A DNA stretch of 64,000 bases from Streptomyces europaeiscabiei (lineage in GTDB: Bacteria > Actinomycetota > Actinomycetes > Streptomycetales > Streptomycetaceae). The notes under the pieces were generated by a model. That model was not told where the DNA came from, made no database searches, and saw nothing but the letters and a program-made list of their open reading frames with translations. The stretch covers positions 6,452,001 through 6,516,000 of the forward strand of contig NZ_CP107841.1 in assembly GCF_036346855.1 (NCBI RefSeq), written 5' to 3'. Both the position numbers and the translations under genes were made by a program. Every line of letters begins with the position of its first letter. Positions within the stretch are counted from its first letter, which is position 1. Positions 35,018-43,804 of this stretch are shown piece after piece.

Positions 35018-36856
35018 ATGATGGGGCGTATGGGGACCGAGGGGGAGAACGTCCGTGTCATAGCGGGTCGTTACCGGCTGGAGGCCAGGATCGGCCGCGG
35101 CGGTATGGGGATCGTGTGGCGCGCCACCGACCAGCTCCTCGGTCGGCAGGTGGCGGTCAAGGAGCTGGCCCTCGACGACTCGCTCCCGGAGGACCGGTCC
35201 CGCACACGGCGCGAGCGCACCCTGCGGGAGGCGCGGGCTGTCGCCCGGCTCAGCCATCCGCACATCATCGTCGTGCACGACGTCGTCGAGCAGGACGAAC
35301 GCCCTTACATCGTCATGGAATTGATCGACGGCGGCTCGCTCGCGGAGCGGCTCGCGGACCAGGGGCCCGTCGACGCGCGGGAGGCCGCGCGGATCGGGAT
35401 CGATCTGCTGGGCGCGCTGCGGCGGGCACACGACGCCGGGGTGCTGCACCGTGATCTCAAGCCGGCGAACGTCCTGCTGGAGACCGGCACCGACCGGGTC
35501 GTCCTCACCGACTTCGGCATCGCCCAGGTCGCCGGCGCGACCACGCTCACCGAGAGCGGGTCCTTCGTCGGCTCGCCCGAATACACCGCGCCGGAGCGGA
35601 TGTCGGGGGTCCGCACCGGGCCGGAGTCCGACCTGTGGTCGCTGGGCGCGCTGCTGTGTGCCGTGCTCAGCGGGGAATCGCCGTTCCGGCGTGACTCGTT
35701 GGGCGGCATCCTGCACGCGGTCGTCGTCGACGAGATCCGGCCGCCCCCGCAGGCCGCGCCGCTGCTCCCCGTCGTACGGGGGCTGCTGGAGCGCGATCCC
35801 GACCGGCGGCTCGACGCGGCGGAGGCGGAGCGGCTGCTGCGGGCCTTCCGGGAGACCGGCAGGACACCGAAGACGACGAAGAGCCCGAGGACGTCGACCG
35901 GTTACACCCCGACCCGGCGGGACCTGCCGCGCCCGGGCCGGGACGCGCAGCGCACGGACCCTGCCGGGGCCCCCGCCCGGAACGCGTCGGCGGCCGGGCA
36001 GTCGCAGTCGGGGCCGCCCGCTGGAGGCCCGGTGGCGTCCCTGCGGGAGCAGCCCGCGCAGCAGCGGCAGCCGTACTCCGCCCGGAGTGTGCTGGTCGCG
36101 GCCGCGCTGGTGGCGGCGATGGCCGGGGCGGGCGTCTCGGCGGCGGCGCTGCTGATGCGGGACGGGAGTGGAGAGGGCGGGGGCGGCACGCCGAGCAGTT
36201 CGGCACCGCGGACGCCGGGCGAGTCGCGTACGACGGGCGCGCCGACCACCTCGGGCGCGTCCGGCACGTCCGGTGGCACGTCCGGCACGTCCGGTGGCGC
36301 GTCCGGCACGTCCGGTGGCGCGTCCGGCACGTCCGGTGGCGCGTCCGGCACGTCCGGTACGTCGGCCGACGCCACGCCCACCGTCACACGCTCACGGGCG
36401 GCCACCGCGCCGACCGTGCCCTCGGGGTACCGGCTCGCGAAGGACGAGCAAGGCTTCAGCCTCGCCGTGCCGGACGACTTCACGCGGGAGCCGCAGGGAG
36501 AGCGGGTCTTCTACATGTCGCCGGGGCAGATGATCCGTATCGGCATCAAGCTCGACGACCCGGAGGAGGGCGGGCCGGCCGGGGTGATGCGGCGCGCCCA
36601 TGAGAAAGGGCCCTCCACGAACCCCGGCTACCGCGACGGCAGGGTCGCCGAGACCACGCACGACGGGCGGCCCGCCGCGCTCTGGGAGTTCACCTGGGAC
36701 GGCTTCAGTGCGGCGGAGGGACCCCGGCACACGTACGACCTGTGCTGGGAGCAGGACGGGCGGCTGTACGACGTGTGGGTGTCGGCGCCGGTCGGGAAGG
36801 TGAGCGAGGCGAAGGAGTACTTCGACGTGGCGGTGGACACGTTCGTACGTAACTAA
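35018..36856 (+). CDS. Transmembrane Ser/Thr protein kinase, fourth of the array
   Basis: 612 residues from the ATG at 35018; in-frame ATGs at 35021 and 35030 are alternatives. Intact kinase motifs: GRGGMGIVWRA, VAVKEL, HRDLKPANVL, TDFGIAQ, APERMSG. One membrane helix (about 357-380) precedes a Gly/Thr/Ser linker with five in-frame copies of a 7-residue unit GTSGGAS, encoded by a 21-bp tandem repeat. The extracytoplasmic domain begins EQGFSLAVPDDF. The linker length probably varies between strains because of the repeat. Confidence 0.92.
   Translation: MMGRMGTEGENVRVIAGRYRLEARIGRGGMGIVWRATDQLLGRQVAVKELALDDSLPEDRSRTRRERTLREARAVARLSHPHIIVVHDVVEQDERPYIVMELIDGGSLAERLADQGPVDAREAARIGIDLLGALRRAHDAGVLHRDLKPANVLLETGTDRVVLTDFGIAQVAGATTLTESGSFVGSPEYTAPERMSGVRTGPESDLWSLGALLCAVLSGESPFRRDSLGGILHAVVVDEIRPPPQAAPLLPVVRGLLERDPDRRLDAAEAERLLRAFRETGRTPKTTKSPRTSTGYTPTRRDLPRPGRDAQRTDPAGAPARNASAAGQSQSGPPAGGPVASLREQPAQQRQPYSARSVLVAAALVAAMAGAGVSAAALLMRDGSGEGGGGTPSSSAPRTPGESRTTGAPTTSGASGTSGGTSGTSGGASGTSGGASGTSGGASGTSGTSADATPTVTRSRAATAPTVPSGYRLAKDEQGFSLAVPDDFTREPQGERVFYMSPGQMIRIGIKLDDPEEGGPAGVMRRAHEKGPSTNPGYRDGRVAETTHDGRPAALWEFTWDGFSAAEGPRHTYDLCWEQDGRLYDVWVSAPVGKVSEAKEYFDVAVDTFVRN
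36256..36360 (+). repeat. 21-bp in-frame tandem repeat in kinase 4 linker
   Basis: Five copies of GCGTCCGGCACGTCCGGTGG plus one base, with small changes. Period 21 keeps the frame and encodes GTSGGAS units between the membrane helix and the outer domain. Confidence 0.9.
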
Positions 36857-36948
36857 AGCGGAGATAAGTGGTGTTCCGCGTCACGGGTCTGTGACCGGAA
36901 AGCGACGGGGGTGGATGCCGAAGCGCTTGCCGCGATACAGATGAACGT

Positions 36949-38712
36949 ATGAGCAGCAACGGGGGCGCCCCTTACGGATCCGGCCAGGGGGCCGGCTACG
37001 GGCCGGATGAGCCGACGAGTTTCGGACTGCAACCGCCGCAGCCGAGTGCGCCGTACCCGGGGAACCCGTACGCGCAGCCGACCCGGGTGGCGGCGCGGCC
37101 GGAGCCGTCGTCACCGGTACAGCCGTCGTCACCGGTGCAGCCGTCGGCGCAGCAGCCTCAGCCCTCGCAGGAGCCCGGCACCGGGCGGCTGATCGCGGGC
37201 CGTTACCGGCTGCTCGCCAAGCTCGGCCATGGCGGTATGGGCACGGTGTGGCGTGCGAAGGACGAGACGGTGGATCGTGAGGTCGCCGTCAAGGAGCCCC
37301 GCGTACCGGACCATCTTCCCGATCGCGAACGGGCCAACGCCTTCGAGCGGATGCGCCGTGAGGCTCGTGCGGCGGCCAGGCTCGATCATCCGTCGGTCGT
37401 GAACGTGCATGACGTGGCGGTCGTGGACGGCCAGCCGTGGATCGTGATGGAGCTGGTGCGGGGGCGTTCGCTGGGCGACGCGCTCCAGGAGGGCACCCTC
37501 GGGGTGCGTGACGCCGCGAGAATCGGCCTCGACGTGCTCGGCGCGCTGGAGGCAGCGCACGCGGCGGGCATCCTGCACCGTGACGTCAAACCCGACAACG
37601 TCCTCCTCGGCCGCCATGACCGGGTCGTCCTCGCCGACTTCGGGATCGCCCAGATCGAGGGCGAGACGAACCTGACGGACACCGGCGGCTTCGTCGGTTC
37701 GCCCGAGTACATCGCCCCCGAGCGGGTGCTGGGCCAGCGGCCCGGCCCCGCCTCGGACCTCTGGTCGCTCGGCGTCGTCCTCTACGCCGCCACGGAAGGC
37801 GTGTCGCCCTTCCGGCGCAGCAACACGCCGGCGACCCTGCAGTCCGTCCTCAACGCCACGCCGGCGGCGCCGGCCTCGGCCACGGGTCCGCTCGCCGAGG
37901 CCATCAACGGCCTGCTGCAGAAGGACCCGGCGCGCCGCCCGACCGCCGCCCGCGTCCGCGAGCTGCTGGAGACGGCCGCCAACCCGCCGGCGCCCGTGGT
38001 CACCCGGGTGGTCCAACAGGTCACCGGGCCCCCGGCGGGGGACACCAAGGGCATCAGGATCGGCGCCAAGACCCTCGCCGGGGTCGGCGCGGTGGTCGTC
38101 TCGGCGGCGGTCGTCGGGCTCGGCGTGGTGGTCGTGGCGGCGGCGGTGACGGCGTACGTGGTGATCGCCGACCCCTTCGCGGGGCCCCTGCCGGACGGCT
38201 GGAAGCAGCGGGACCTCGGCTCGAAGGTCGCCGCGAGCGTGGGCGTGCCCGGGGGCTTCGTGAAGGACAAGTTCGAGCCGGACGACACCGACGGCACGTT
38301 CGCGCAGTACAGCGATCCGAGCGGGCTGATCCGGATCAACGTCGACCGGGACGTCGAGAAGGACGACAAGGACAACGAGATCCCGGCCGTCGCGCTGGAC
38401 AGGGCGTACGCCGACTGGGAGCTGGTCAAGGACGGCGAGTACACGCTGGACGTCGCCGTCGACCCCGCGCCGAAGGGGCGGCCGCAGGAGTCGAAGTTCA
38501 AGGACCACGAGGCCGCAGAGAACACCATCGTGTACACGAGCACGGACAGCCAGGCCCCACGGCTGCGTGAGGCACGGGTCCTGTACTACAAGGCGGGCAA
38601 CGGTGACATGTACCGGATCTGGATCGACTATCCGGGCAAGGGGCACTTCACCGAGCAGGGCCGCGAGATGGCCCGTACGGTCATCGCGAACCTGAAGATC
38701 GACCACATGTAG
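36949..38712 (+). CDS. Transmembrane Ser/Thr protein kinase, fifth of the array
   Basis: 587 residues. Unlike its neighbours it has an N-terminal Pro/Gln/Ser-rich extension of about 75 residues before the kinase domain (GHGGMGTVWRA, VAVKEP, HRDVKPDNVL, ADFGIAQ, APERVLG). The membrane segment (378-405) is long, Val/Ala-rich and may form one helix. The outer domain (LGSKVAASVGVPGGF, YSDPSGLIRINVDRDV) is more divergent than in kinases 1-4 but keeps the same strand pattern. The start at 36949 lacks a strong ribosome binding site, though it is the only one that yields the complete extension. It is the last gene of the array. Confidence 0.92.
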   Translation: MSSNGGAPYGSGQGAGYGPDEPTSFGLQPPQPSAPYPGNPYAQPTRVAARPEPSSPVQPSSPVQPSAQQPQPSQEPGTGRLIAGRYRLLAKLGHGGMGTVWRAKDETVDREVAVKEPRVPDHLPDRERANAFERMRREARAAARLDHPSVVNVHDVAVVDGQPWIVMELVRGRSLGDALQEGTLGVRDAARIGLDVLGALEAAHAAGILHRDVKPDNVLLGRHDRVVLADFGIAQIEGETNLTDTGGFVGSPEYIAPERVLGQRPGPASDLWSLGVVLYAATEGVSPFRRSNTPATLQSVLNATPAAPASATGPLAEAINGLLQKDPARRPTAARVRELLETAANPPAPVVTRVVQQVTGPPAGDTKGIRIGAKTLAGVGAVVVSAAVVGLGVVVVAAAVTAYVVIADPFAGPLPDGWKQRDLGSKVAASVGVPGGFVKDKFEPDDTDGTFAQYSDPSGLIRINVDRDVEKDDKDNEIPAVALDRAYADWELVKDGEYTLDVAVDPAPKGRPQESKFKDHEAAENTIVYTSTDSQAPRLREARVLYYKAGNGDMYRIWIDYPGKGHFTEQGREMARTVIANLKIDHM

Positions 38713-38723
38713 GTCGCCTCGGG

Positions 38724-38757
38724 CGAGTACGAGTACGAGTGCGAGTGCGAGTGCAAG
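38724..38757. repeat. Short GAGTAC/GAGTGC hexamer repeat
   Basis: Five to six copies of GAGT(A/G)C between the fifth kinase gene and the convergent hydrolase gene. Simple-sequence tract, no other signal. Confidence 0.7.
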
Positions 38758-38869
38758 CGTGACGGCGGGGGCGACGGCCGGGGCGTCGGTGCCGGTGAAA
38801 GCGGAGGGCGAGCGGACGGTGCCGCCGGTGCCGTAAGTGTCGGGGAGCGGGAAGCGATCTGTACGGCGC

Positions 38870-39784
38870 TCAGTACGTCCTCTCGGCGATCCAGGCCAGG
38901 ACCCGGTCGGCCACACCCGGCTCGTCCAGCAGCGCTCCGCCGTGCGACGAACCGGCCACCGTCTTCACCGTGACCCCGTTGGCGGGCATGTTGTGGTCGC
39001 TCTCCTCGGCCGCTTCGAGGTCGAGCGAGTGCTGAACGGTTACGGGGTCGCCCTTGGAGTGGAGCAGGTACATGGGGGCGTCGTCGGCGCCGGAGGCACG
39101 GCTGTTGGCCGCCATGTCGTTCCAGGTCTCCCGGCAACCGGGGTGCGTGGACGAGGTGTCGGTGCCCGGCACGTCCGGGGAGCAGCGCGCCAGAACGACG
39201 GCGTTGTCGCGGAGCCTGCGCTGCCCGTCCGTCGCGGTGGCGGCGTTGCCGTCCTGCCAGGCGCGGTACGGGGAGACCACGGGGGACAGCGCCACCACGC
39301 CGTCGAGGCCGTGGTTGCCGGAGCGGTAGGTCGCGACCGTGGTCGCCAGCTGGCCGCCGGAGGAGGAGCCCAGGAGCACCAGCCGGTTGGTGTCGAGGTC
39401 GAAGTCGGCGGCGTGGTCGCGGATCCAGTCGAGCGCCGACAGGGCGTCGGTCCGCTGGGCGGGCCAGGGGGCGTCGAAGTTCAGCCGGTAGTCGACGGCG
39501 AAGACGGCGTACCCGGCGTCCGCGAAGGTGCGCGACCAGGTGGCCCAGCCGGTGTCCTCGGACCAGTGACCGCCGTGCAGGATCACGATGCCCGCCTGTT
39601 TCCCGTCCCGTTCCTCACCGGCGCCGTTCCAGTAGGCGTCGAGGGTCTGGCGGGTGTGCGAACCGTAGGAGTACGTGGCCTCGTTGCGGTCGGCCGCCGC
39701 GCTGTCGCGCGTGTCCGAGATGAGGAGGGCCGCGACTGCCGCGGCGCAGAGAATCAGACAACCCCAGAGCCGACGCACGGCCAC
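38870..39784 (-). CDS. Secreted or membrane-anchored alpha/beta hydrolase
   Basis: 304 residues from the GTG at 39784 (GAAGG 4 nt upstream). The N-terminus (MAVRRLWGCLILCAAAVAALLI) is a signal peptide or anchor. The hydrolase fold shows the oxyanion motif ILHGGHW, the nucleophile elbow LLGSSSGGQ, an acid in the LHSKGDP region and the His in GSSHGG. It most resembles BD-FAE/esterase-type hydrolases; substrate unknown. Six Cys residues are few but consistent with export. It converges on the kinase array with 157 bp between stops. Confidence 0.82.
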   Translation of the reverse strand: MAVRRLWGCLILCAAAVAALLISDTRDSAAADRNEATYSYGSHTRQTLDAYWNGAGEERDGKQAGIVILHGGHWSEDTGWATWSRTFADAGYAVFAVDYRLNFDAPWPAQRTDALSALDWIRDHAADFDLDTNRLVLLGSSSGGQLATTVATYRSGNHGLDGVVALSPVVSPYRAWQDGNAATATDGQRRLRDNAVVLARCSPDVPGTDTSSTHPGCRETWNDMAANSRASGADDAPMYLLHSKGDPVTVQHSLDLEAAEESDHNMPANGVTVKTVAGSSHGGALLDEPGVADRVLAWIAERTY

Positions 39785-40122
39785 CTGTCCTTCGAACGAC
39801 CCGACGGCAGGCGACCGTTGTCCCCGGGCGCGCGAACCGACCGTGACGTCCGCAGCAGGGGGAGCGCCCACACGGCCTGCGCGCGCGAGCAAGCCGGACT
39901 ATAGGCGGCCCACTCGAACAAGTACCAAGTGGGTACGGTGGTTGGAGCGAAATGCCTGGTTCGAAAGCATTGGTGAGTGTTCTTGTCCGTGTGCCGCCCT
40001 TCGCCGTGTGGTGAAGACGGCCCAGGGGTGACGCGGCCGGTGCCCGGAGCCATCGCCTTGTCCGGCCTCATGCCCCTAACATGCCGTGTCAAGGGCATGA
40101 TCGGCGCGAGGGGCGAGCGAGC
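39785..40122. other. Divergent intergenic region
   Basis: 338 bp between the hydrolase and the DAG-kinase-like gene. It contains the short dyad GTACC-AAGTG-GGTAC at 39922-39936 and presumably both promoters. No gene seen. Confidence 0.5.
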
Positions 40123-41514
40123 GTGGGCATCGAACACCTGGACGTGTGGGCTCATGCGAGACAGCGCTGGGCGGCCAGGGCCGCACTCGGCTGCGCCGCA
40201 CTCGCCGTACTGCTGCCGCTCGGCTACGCGCGCGAGGCGAGCCTGCTGCTCGTCGTCGGCGTCGTGCTGGGCGTCGGCCTCACCGTGGCCTCGCTGTGGT
40301 GGGTGCTGATCCACCGCGGCGCCGTCCGGATCGCGGCGGGCGCGCTGGCCGTGGCCGCGCCGGTCGGCGTCATCTGGTGGTTCGCCGCCGTCAACCTGCT
40401 GTGGGTCGTGATCGTCTCCGCCGTCCTGTGGGCCGTCGCCGTCTGGTCCGGCAAGTTCGCCCTCAGCAGCACCAAGTCCCACCAGGTGCATGTGCCCGAG
40501 CACCGCACACCCGCCCCCACCCGCCCCTTCCTCATCATGAACCCCAGGTCCGGGGGCGGGAAGGTGGAGCGTTTCCGGCTGAAGGAGCGGGCCGAGCGGC
40601 TCGGCGCCACGGTCCATCTGCTCGACCCCGCGCACCACGAGGACGTCGCCATACTGGCCCGGGACGCCGTCAGGAACGGCGCCGACCTCCTCGGTGTCGC
40701 CGGCGGCGACGGCACGCAGGCCCAGGTCGCCGCCATCGCGGCGGCGTACGACGTCCCCCTCCTCGTCATCTCCGCCGGCACCCGCAACCACTTCGCCATG
40801 GACCTCGGCCTCGACCGCGACAACCCCGCCGCCTGCCTCGACGCCCTCACCGACAAGGGCGTCGAACTCCACGTCGACCTCGGCTACGCCAGCGGCCACC
40901 CCTTCGTCAACAACGCCTCCTTCGGCGCGTACGCCGCCGTGGTGCAGAGCCCCGCCTACCGCGACGACAAGGTCCGCACCACCCTGGAACTGCTGCCCGA
41001 ACTGCTCACGCACCAGCGGGGACCGCGGCTCACCGCCCGCATCGGGGACGCCGTCATCGACGCGCCCCAGGCCGTCCTCGTCAGCAACAACGTCTACCGC
41101 AGCGACGACCTCGTCGGCCTCGGCCGCCGCGAACGGCTGGACGCCGGAGTGCTGGGCGTCGTCGGTGTCCGCGTCGACAGCGCCGCCGAGGCCGCCGGAA
41201 TGGTCCTCGGCCCGAACGCCCCCGGCCTCAGCCTCCTCGTCGCCGACGAGATCGTCGTCGAGGCCGACCGGCCCGAGATCGAGGTCGGCGTCGACGGTGA
41301 GGCCCTCCTCCTGCCCACCCCCGTCCACTGCCGGGTCTCGCCGAAGGCCCTGCGCGTCCGTGTGCCCCGGGACCGCCCCGGCGTTCCCGAGCCCAAGCCG
41401 CCCCTGGACTGGCGCCGACTGCGCAAGCTCGCCGCCGCGGTCGGCCGCACGGCCCTGCCCAAGCACCGCGAACGGTACGGGTGGGCACAGCGGTTGTGGG
41501 ACCGGTGGCGTTAG
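40123..41514 (+). CDS. Diacylglycerol-kinase-family lipid kinase with N-terminal membrane domain
   Basis: 463 residues from the GTG at 40123 (GAGGGG upstream). The first 130 residues contain three or four membrane helices (VLLPLGYAREASLLLVVGVV, IAAGALAVAAPVGVIWWF). The DAGK catalytic domain follows: LIMNPRSGGGK, the ATP loop GVAGGDGTQAQVA, AGTRNHFAMDLGLDRD and FVNNASFGAYAAV. Such enzymes phosphorylate membrane lipids such as diacylglycerol. The membrane-fused form is typical of a Streptomyces subgroup; the substrate is not known. Repeat-rich non-coding DNA follows. Confidence 0.88.
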   Translation: MGIEHLDVWAHARQRWAARAALGCAALAVLLPLGYAREASLLLVVGVVLGVGLTVASLWWVLIHRGAVRIAAGALAVAAPVGVIWWFAAVNLLWVVIVSAVLWAVAVWSGKFALSSTKSHQVHVPEHRTPAPTRPFLIMNPRSGGGKVERFRLKERAERLGATVHLLDPAHHEDVAILARDAVRNGADLLGVAGGDGTQAQVAAIAAAYDVPLLVISAGTRNHFAMDLGLDRDNPAACLDALTDKGVELHVDLGYASGHPFVNNASFGAYAAVVQSPAYRDDKVRTTLELLPELLTHQRGPRLTARIGDAVIDAPQAVLVSNNVYRSDDLVGLGRRERLDAGVLGVVGVRVDSAAEAAGMVLGPNAPGLSLLVADEIVVEADRPEIEVGVDGEALLLPTPVHCRVSPKALRVRVPRDRPGVPEPKPPLDWRRLRKLAAAVGRTALPKHRERYGWAQRLWDRWR

Positions 41515-41520
41515 GGCATG

Positions 41521-41716
41521 CGTTGGCCGTCCGGCACGGCGCCCACGGCGCCCACGGGTTGGGAGTCCGGCACGGTGCCCAGGGCGGTGGCCGTCCGGCA
41601 GGCTCCCATGGCGCCCACGGGTTGGGAGTCCGGCACGGTGCCCAGGGCGGTGGCCGTCCGGCAGGCACCCACGGCGCCCACGGCGTTGGCAGTCCGGCAC
41701 GGCGCCCAAGGCGCCC
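41521..41716. repeat. 63-bp tandem repeat downstream of lipid kinase
   Basis: Two nearly identical 63-bp copies begin at 41548 and 41611 (GCGCCCACGGGTTGGGAGTC...), flanked by partial copies. An inner motif GTCCGGCACGG or GTCCGGCAGG recurs six times. The period is a multiple of three, so all frames stay open, but no frame has a start signal or protein-like composition. Confidence 0.85.
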
Positions 41717-41963
41717 GGCACACCTGCCCACTCCCGGCTCGGTCGAGCTCCCGGCTCGGGCGAGCGGAAGGGCCCCCACCGCCCCACCGGCCGGCGGCCC
41801 AAGTCGCTCCACGCCCGCCGCCCAGGACCCGGCGGACGACAGAAGCGCACGGCGGTGTTCAAGGGCGCACCGGACCGGCTGAAGATCCGTGAGGCGGGGA
41901 GCCGTCGACGAATCGGCCGGGGTGATCGACGCCGCATTCGCGCCCGCACGGCACCGCCCGCCG

Positions 41964-42000
41964 CGCTGATCAGCGACTTCGTTGCCAGCGATCACTGGCA
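41964..42000. promoter_or_regulatory. Two palindromes upstream of SSADH gene
   Basis: CGCTGATCAGCG (41964-41975) is a perfect 12-bp palindrome. TGCCAGCGATCACTGGCA (41983-42000) is an 18-bp near-perfect one. Both contain GATCA; they are 22-23 bp apart centre to centre and end 74 bp before the start codon. Candidate operators. Confidence 0.5.
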
Positions 42001-42074
42001 TGGTGTGTACGCCCGGTGAATCCCTGTTACCGCCGGGTACCCAAAGTCGTCCGGTCCGGAATACCCTGCGCGTC

Positions 42075-43706
42075 ATGACGGACTCGCAGGCCCCCGAAAA
42101 GACCGGCACGGCACGGACGACCGGCACCAACCCCCTCGCGGCAGCGCCGCAGGGCGCCCGTACCGCCGCCGACGTGGTCACCCCCGAACTGGTCGCCCAG
42201 CTCACCAAGGGCGTGGTCGGCTCCGGCCGGACCGCCAACCACACACCGTTCACCGGTGAGAAGCTGGCCGACCTGCCGGAGTCCACGCCCGAGGACGTGG
42301 AGAAGGCCTACGAGCGGGCCCGCGCCGCCCAGGCCGTCTGGGCCCAGCGGCCCGTGCGCGAGCGCGCCGCCGTCCTCCTTCGCTTCCACGACCTGGTGCT
42401 GGAACGCCAGGCCGAGGTGCTCGACCTCATCCAGCTGGAGACCGGCAAGGCCCGCCTCCACGCCCACGAGGAGGTGCAGGCCGTCGCGGTCGCCGCCCGC
42501 CACTACGGCCGCAAGGCCCCGTTCTACCTGAAGCCGAAGCGGCACACCGGCGCCGTACCGACCCTCACCAAGGTCACCGAGCTGCGCCACCCGCGCGGGG
42601 TGATCGGCCAGATCGCCCCCTGGAACTACCCGCTCGAACTCTCGGTCGGCGACGCGATCCCCGCCTTCGTGGCGGGCAACGCGGTCGTGATGAAGCCCGA
42701 CACGGAGACCTGCCTGACCGCCCTGTGGGCCCGTGACCTGCTCATCGAGGCCGGGCTGCCCGCCGACGTCTTCCAGGTCGTCCTCGGCGAGGGCCCCGTC
42801 ATCGGCCCCGAGGTCGTCAGGCACGCCGACTACGTCTCCTTCACCGGATCCACCCGCACCGGCCGCGAGGTCGCCCAGGGCGCCGCCGCCCGTCTGGTCG
42901 GCGTCTCCCTCGAACTCGGCGGCAAGAACGCGATGCTGGTCCTTCAGGACGCGGACATAGAGAAGGCGGCCGCGGGCGCCGTCCGTGCCTGCTTCTCCTC
43001 CGCCGGCCAACTCTGCATCTCCATAGAGCGGTTGTACGTCCACGAGTCCATCGCCGACGCCTTCGTGCAGCGCTTCGCCGCACGCACCAAGGCCATGCGC
43101 CTCGGCAAGTCCCTCGCGTACGGCGCCGAGATGGGCTCCCTCGTCGGCGAACGCCAGCTGGAGACCGTCACCCGCCACGTCGACGAGGCAGTGGAGAAGG
43201 GCGCGAAGATCGTCGCGGGCGGCGTGGCCCGCCCCGACATCGGTCCCTACTTCTACGAGCCCACGATCCTCGACGGCGTCACGGAACCCATGTCCGTGTG
43301 CACGGAGGAGACCTTCGGCCCGGTCGTCTCCATCTACCGCTTCACGGACGAGGACGAGGCCATCGCGGAGGCCAACTCCACGGCGTACGGCCTCAACGCC
43401 TCCGTCTGGACCAAGGACGGCCGCCGCGGCCGCGAGGTCGCCTCCCGTGTGCGCGCCGGCACCGTCAACGTCAACGAGGGCTACGCCTCCGCCTACGGCA
43501 GCGTCCAGTCCCCGATGGGCGGCATGAAGGACTCCGGCCTCGGCCGCCGCCACGGCTCCGAGGGCATCCTCAAGTACACGGAGGCCCAGACGGTCGCCCA
43601 GCAGCGCCTGCTCCCGATGGCCCCGTCCTTCGGCATGGACGACGAGAAGTACGCCCAGTTCATGAGCCGCAGCCTGAGGGCGATGAAGGCGCTGAGGCTG
43701 CGCTGA
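42075..43706 (+). CDS. Succinic semialdehyde dehydrogenase (NADP+)
   Basis: 543 residues. The aldehyde dehydrogenase motifs are complete: IAPWNYPLELSVGDAIPA, VSFTGSTRTGREVAQ, the catalytic Glu in SLELGGKNAML, and the nucleophile at about Cys314 in SSAGQLCISIERL. The sequence fits the actinobacterial GabD2-type succinic semialdehyde dehydrogenase, which turns succinic semialdehyde into succinate. A polar N-terminal extension of about 45 residues is present. The gene is 98 bp before the GMC oxidoreductase gene and may be co-transcribed. Substrate identity rests on family similarity only. Confidence 0.88.
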   Translation: MTDSQAPEKTGTARTTGTNPLAAAPQGARTAADVVTPELVAQLTKGVVGSGRTANHTPFTGEKLADLPESTPEDVEKAYERARAAQAVWAQRPVRERAAVLLRFHDLVLERQAEVLDLIQLETGKARLHAHEEVQAVAVAARHYGRKAPFYLKPKRHTGAVPTLTKVTELRHPRGVIGQIAPWNYPLELSVGDAIPAFVAGNAVVMKPDTETCLTALWARDLLIEAGLPADVFQVVLGEGPVIGPEVVRHADYVSFTGSTRTGREVAQGAAARLVGVSLELGGKNAMLVLQDADIEKAAAGAVRACFSSAGQLCISIERLYVHESIADAFVQRFAARTKAMRLGKSLAYGAEMGSLVGERQLETVTRHVDEAVEKGAKIVAGGVARPDIGPYFYEPTILDGVTEPMSVCTEETFGPVVSIYRFTDEDEAIAEANSTAYGLNASVWTKDGRRGREVASRVRAGTVNVNEGYASAYGSVQSPMGGMKDSGLGRRHGSEGILKYTEAQTVAQQRLLPMAPSFGMDDEKYAQFMSRSLRAMKALRLR

Positions 43707-43720
43707 AGCCGCGCTGAGGC

Positions 43721-43780
43721 CGCGCCCCTTCTCGGGGGCGCGGCGCCGGGGAACGGCGCGAGCGACCACGGACGGCCCGC
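43721..43780. repeat. Streptomyces intergenic repeat, type B
   Basis: Hairpin CGCGCCCC-TTCTC-GGGGGCGCG followed by GGGGAACGGCGCGAGCGACC and GGACGGCCCGCA. It matches the widespread Streptomyces element GGGGCGCGGGGAACTGCGCG...CGGCCCGCA. It lies between the SSADH and GMC genes. A second, shorter copy is at 50985. Confidence 0.6.
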
Positions 43781-43804
43781 ACGGACACTCAACGAGGAGC
43801 AAAC

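Noticed and set aside
41481..41892. Frames through the 63-bp repeats (Gly/His/Ala-rich or Pro/Thr-rich)
   Set aside because: Open only because the repeat period is a multiple of three; no start signal, no similarity to a known family.
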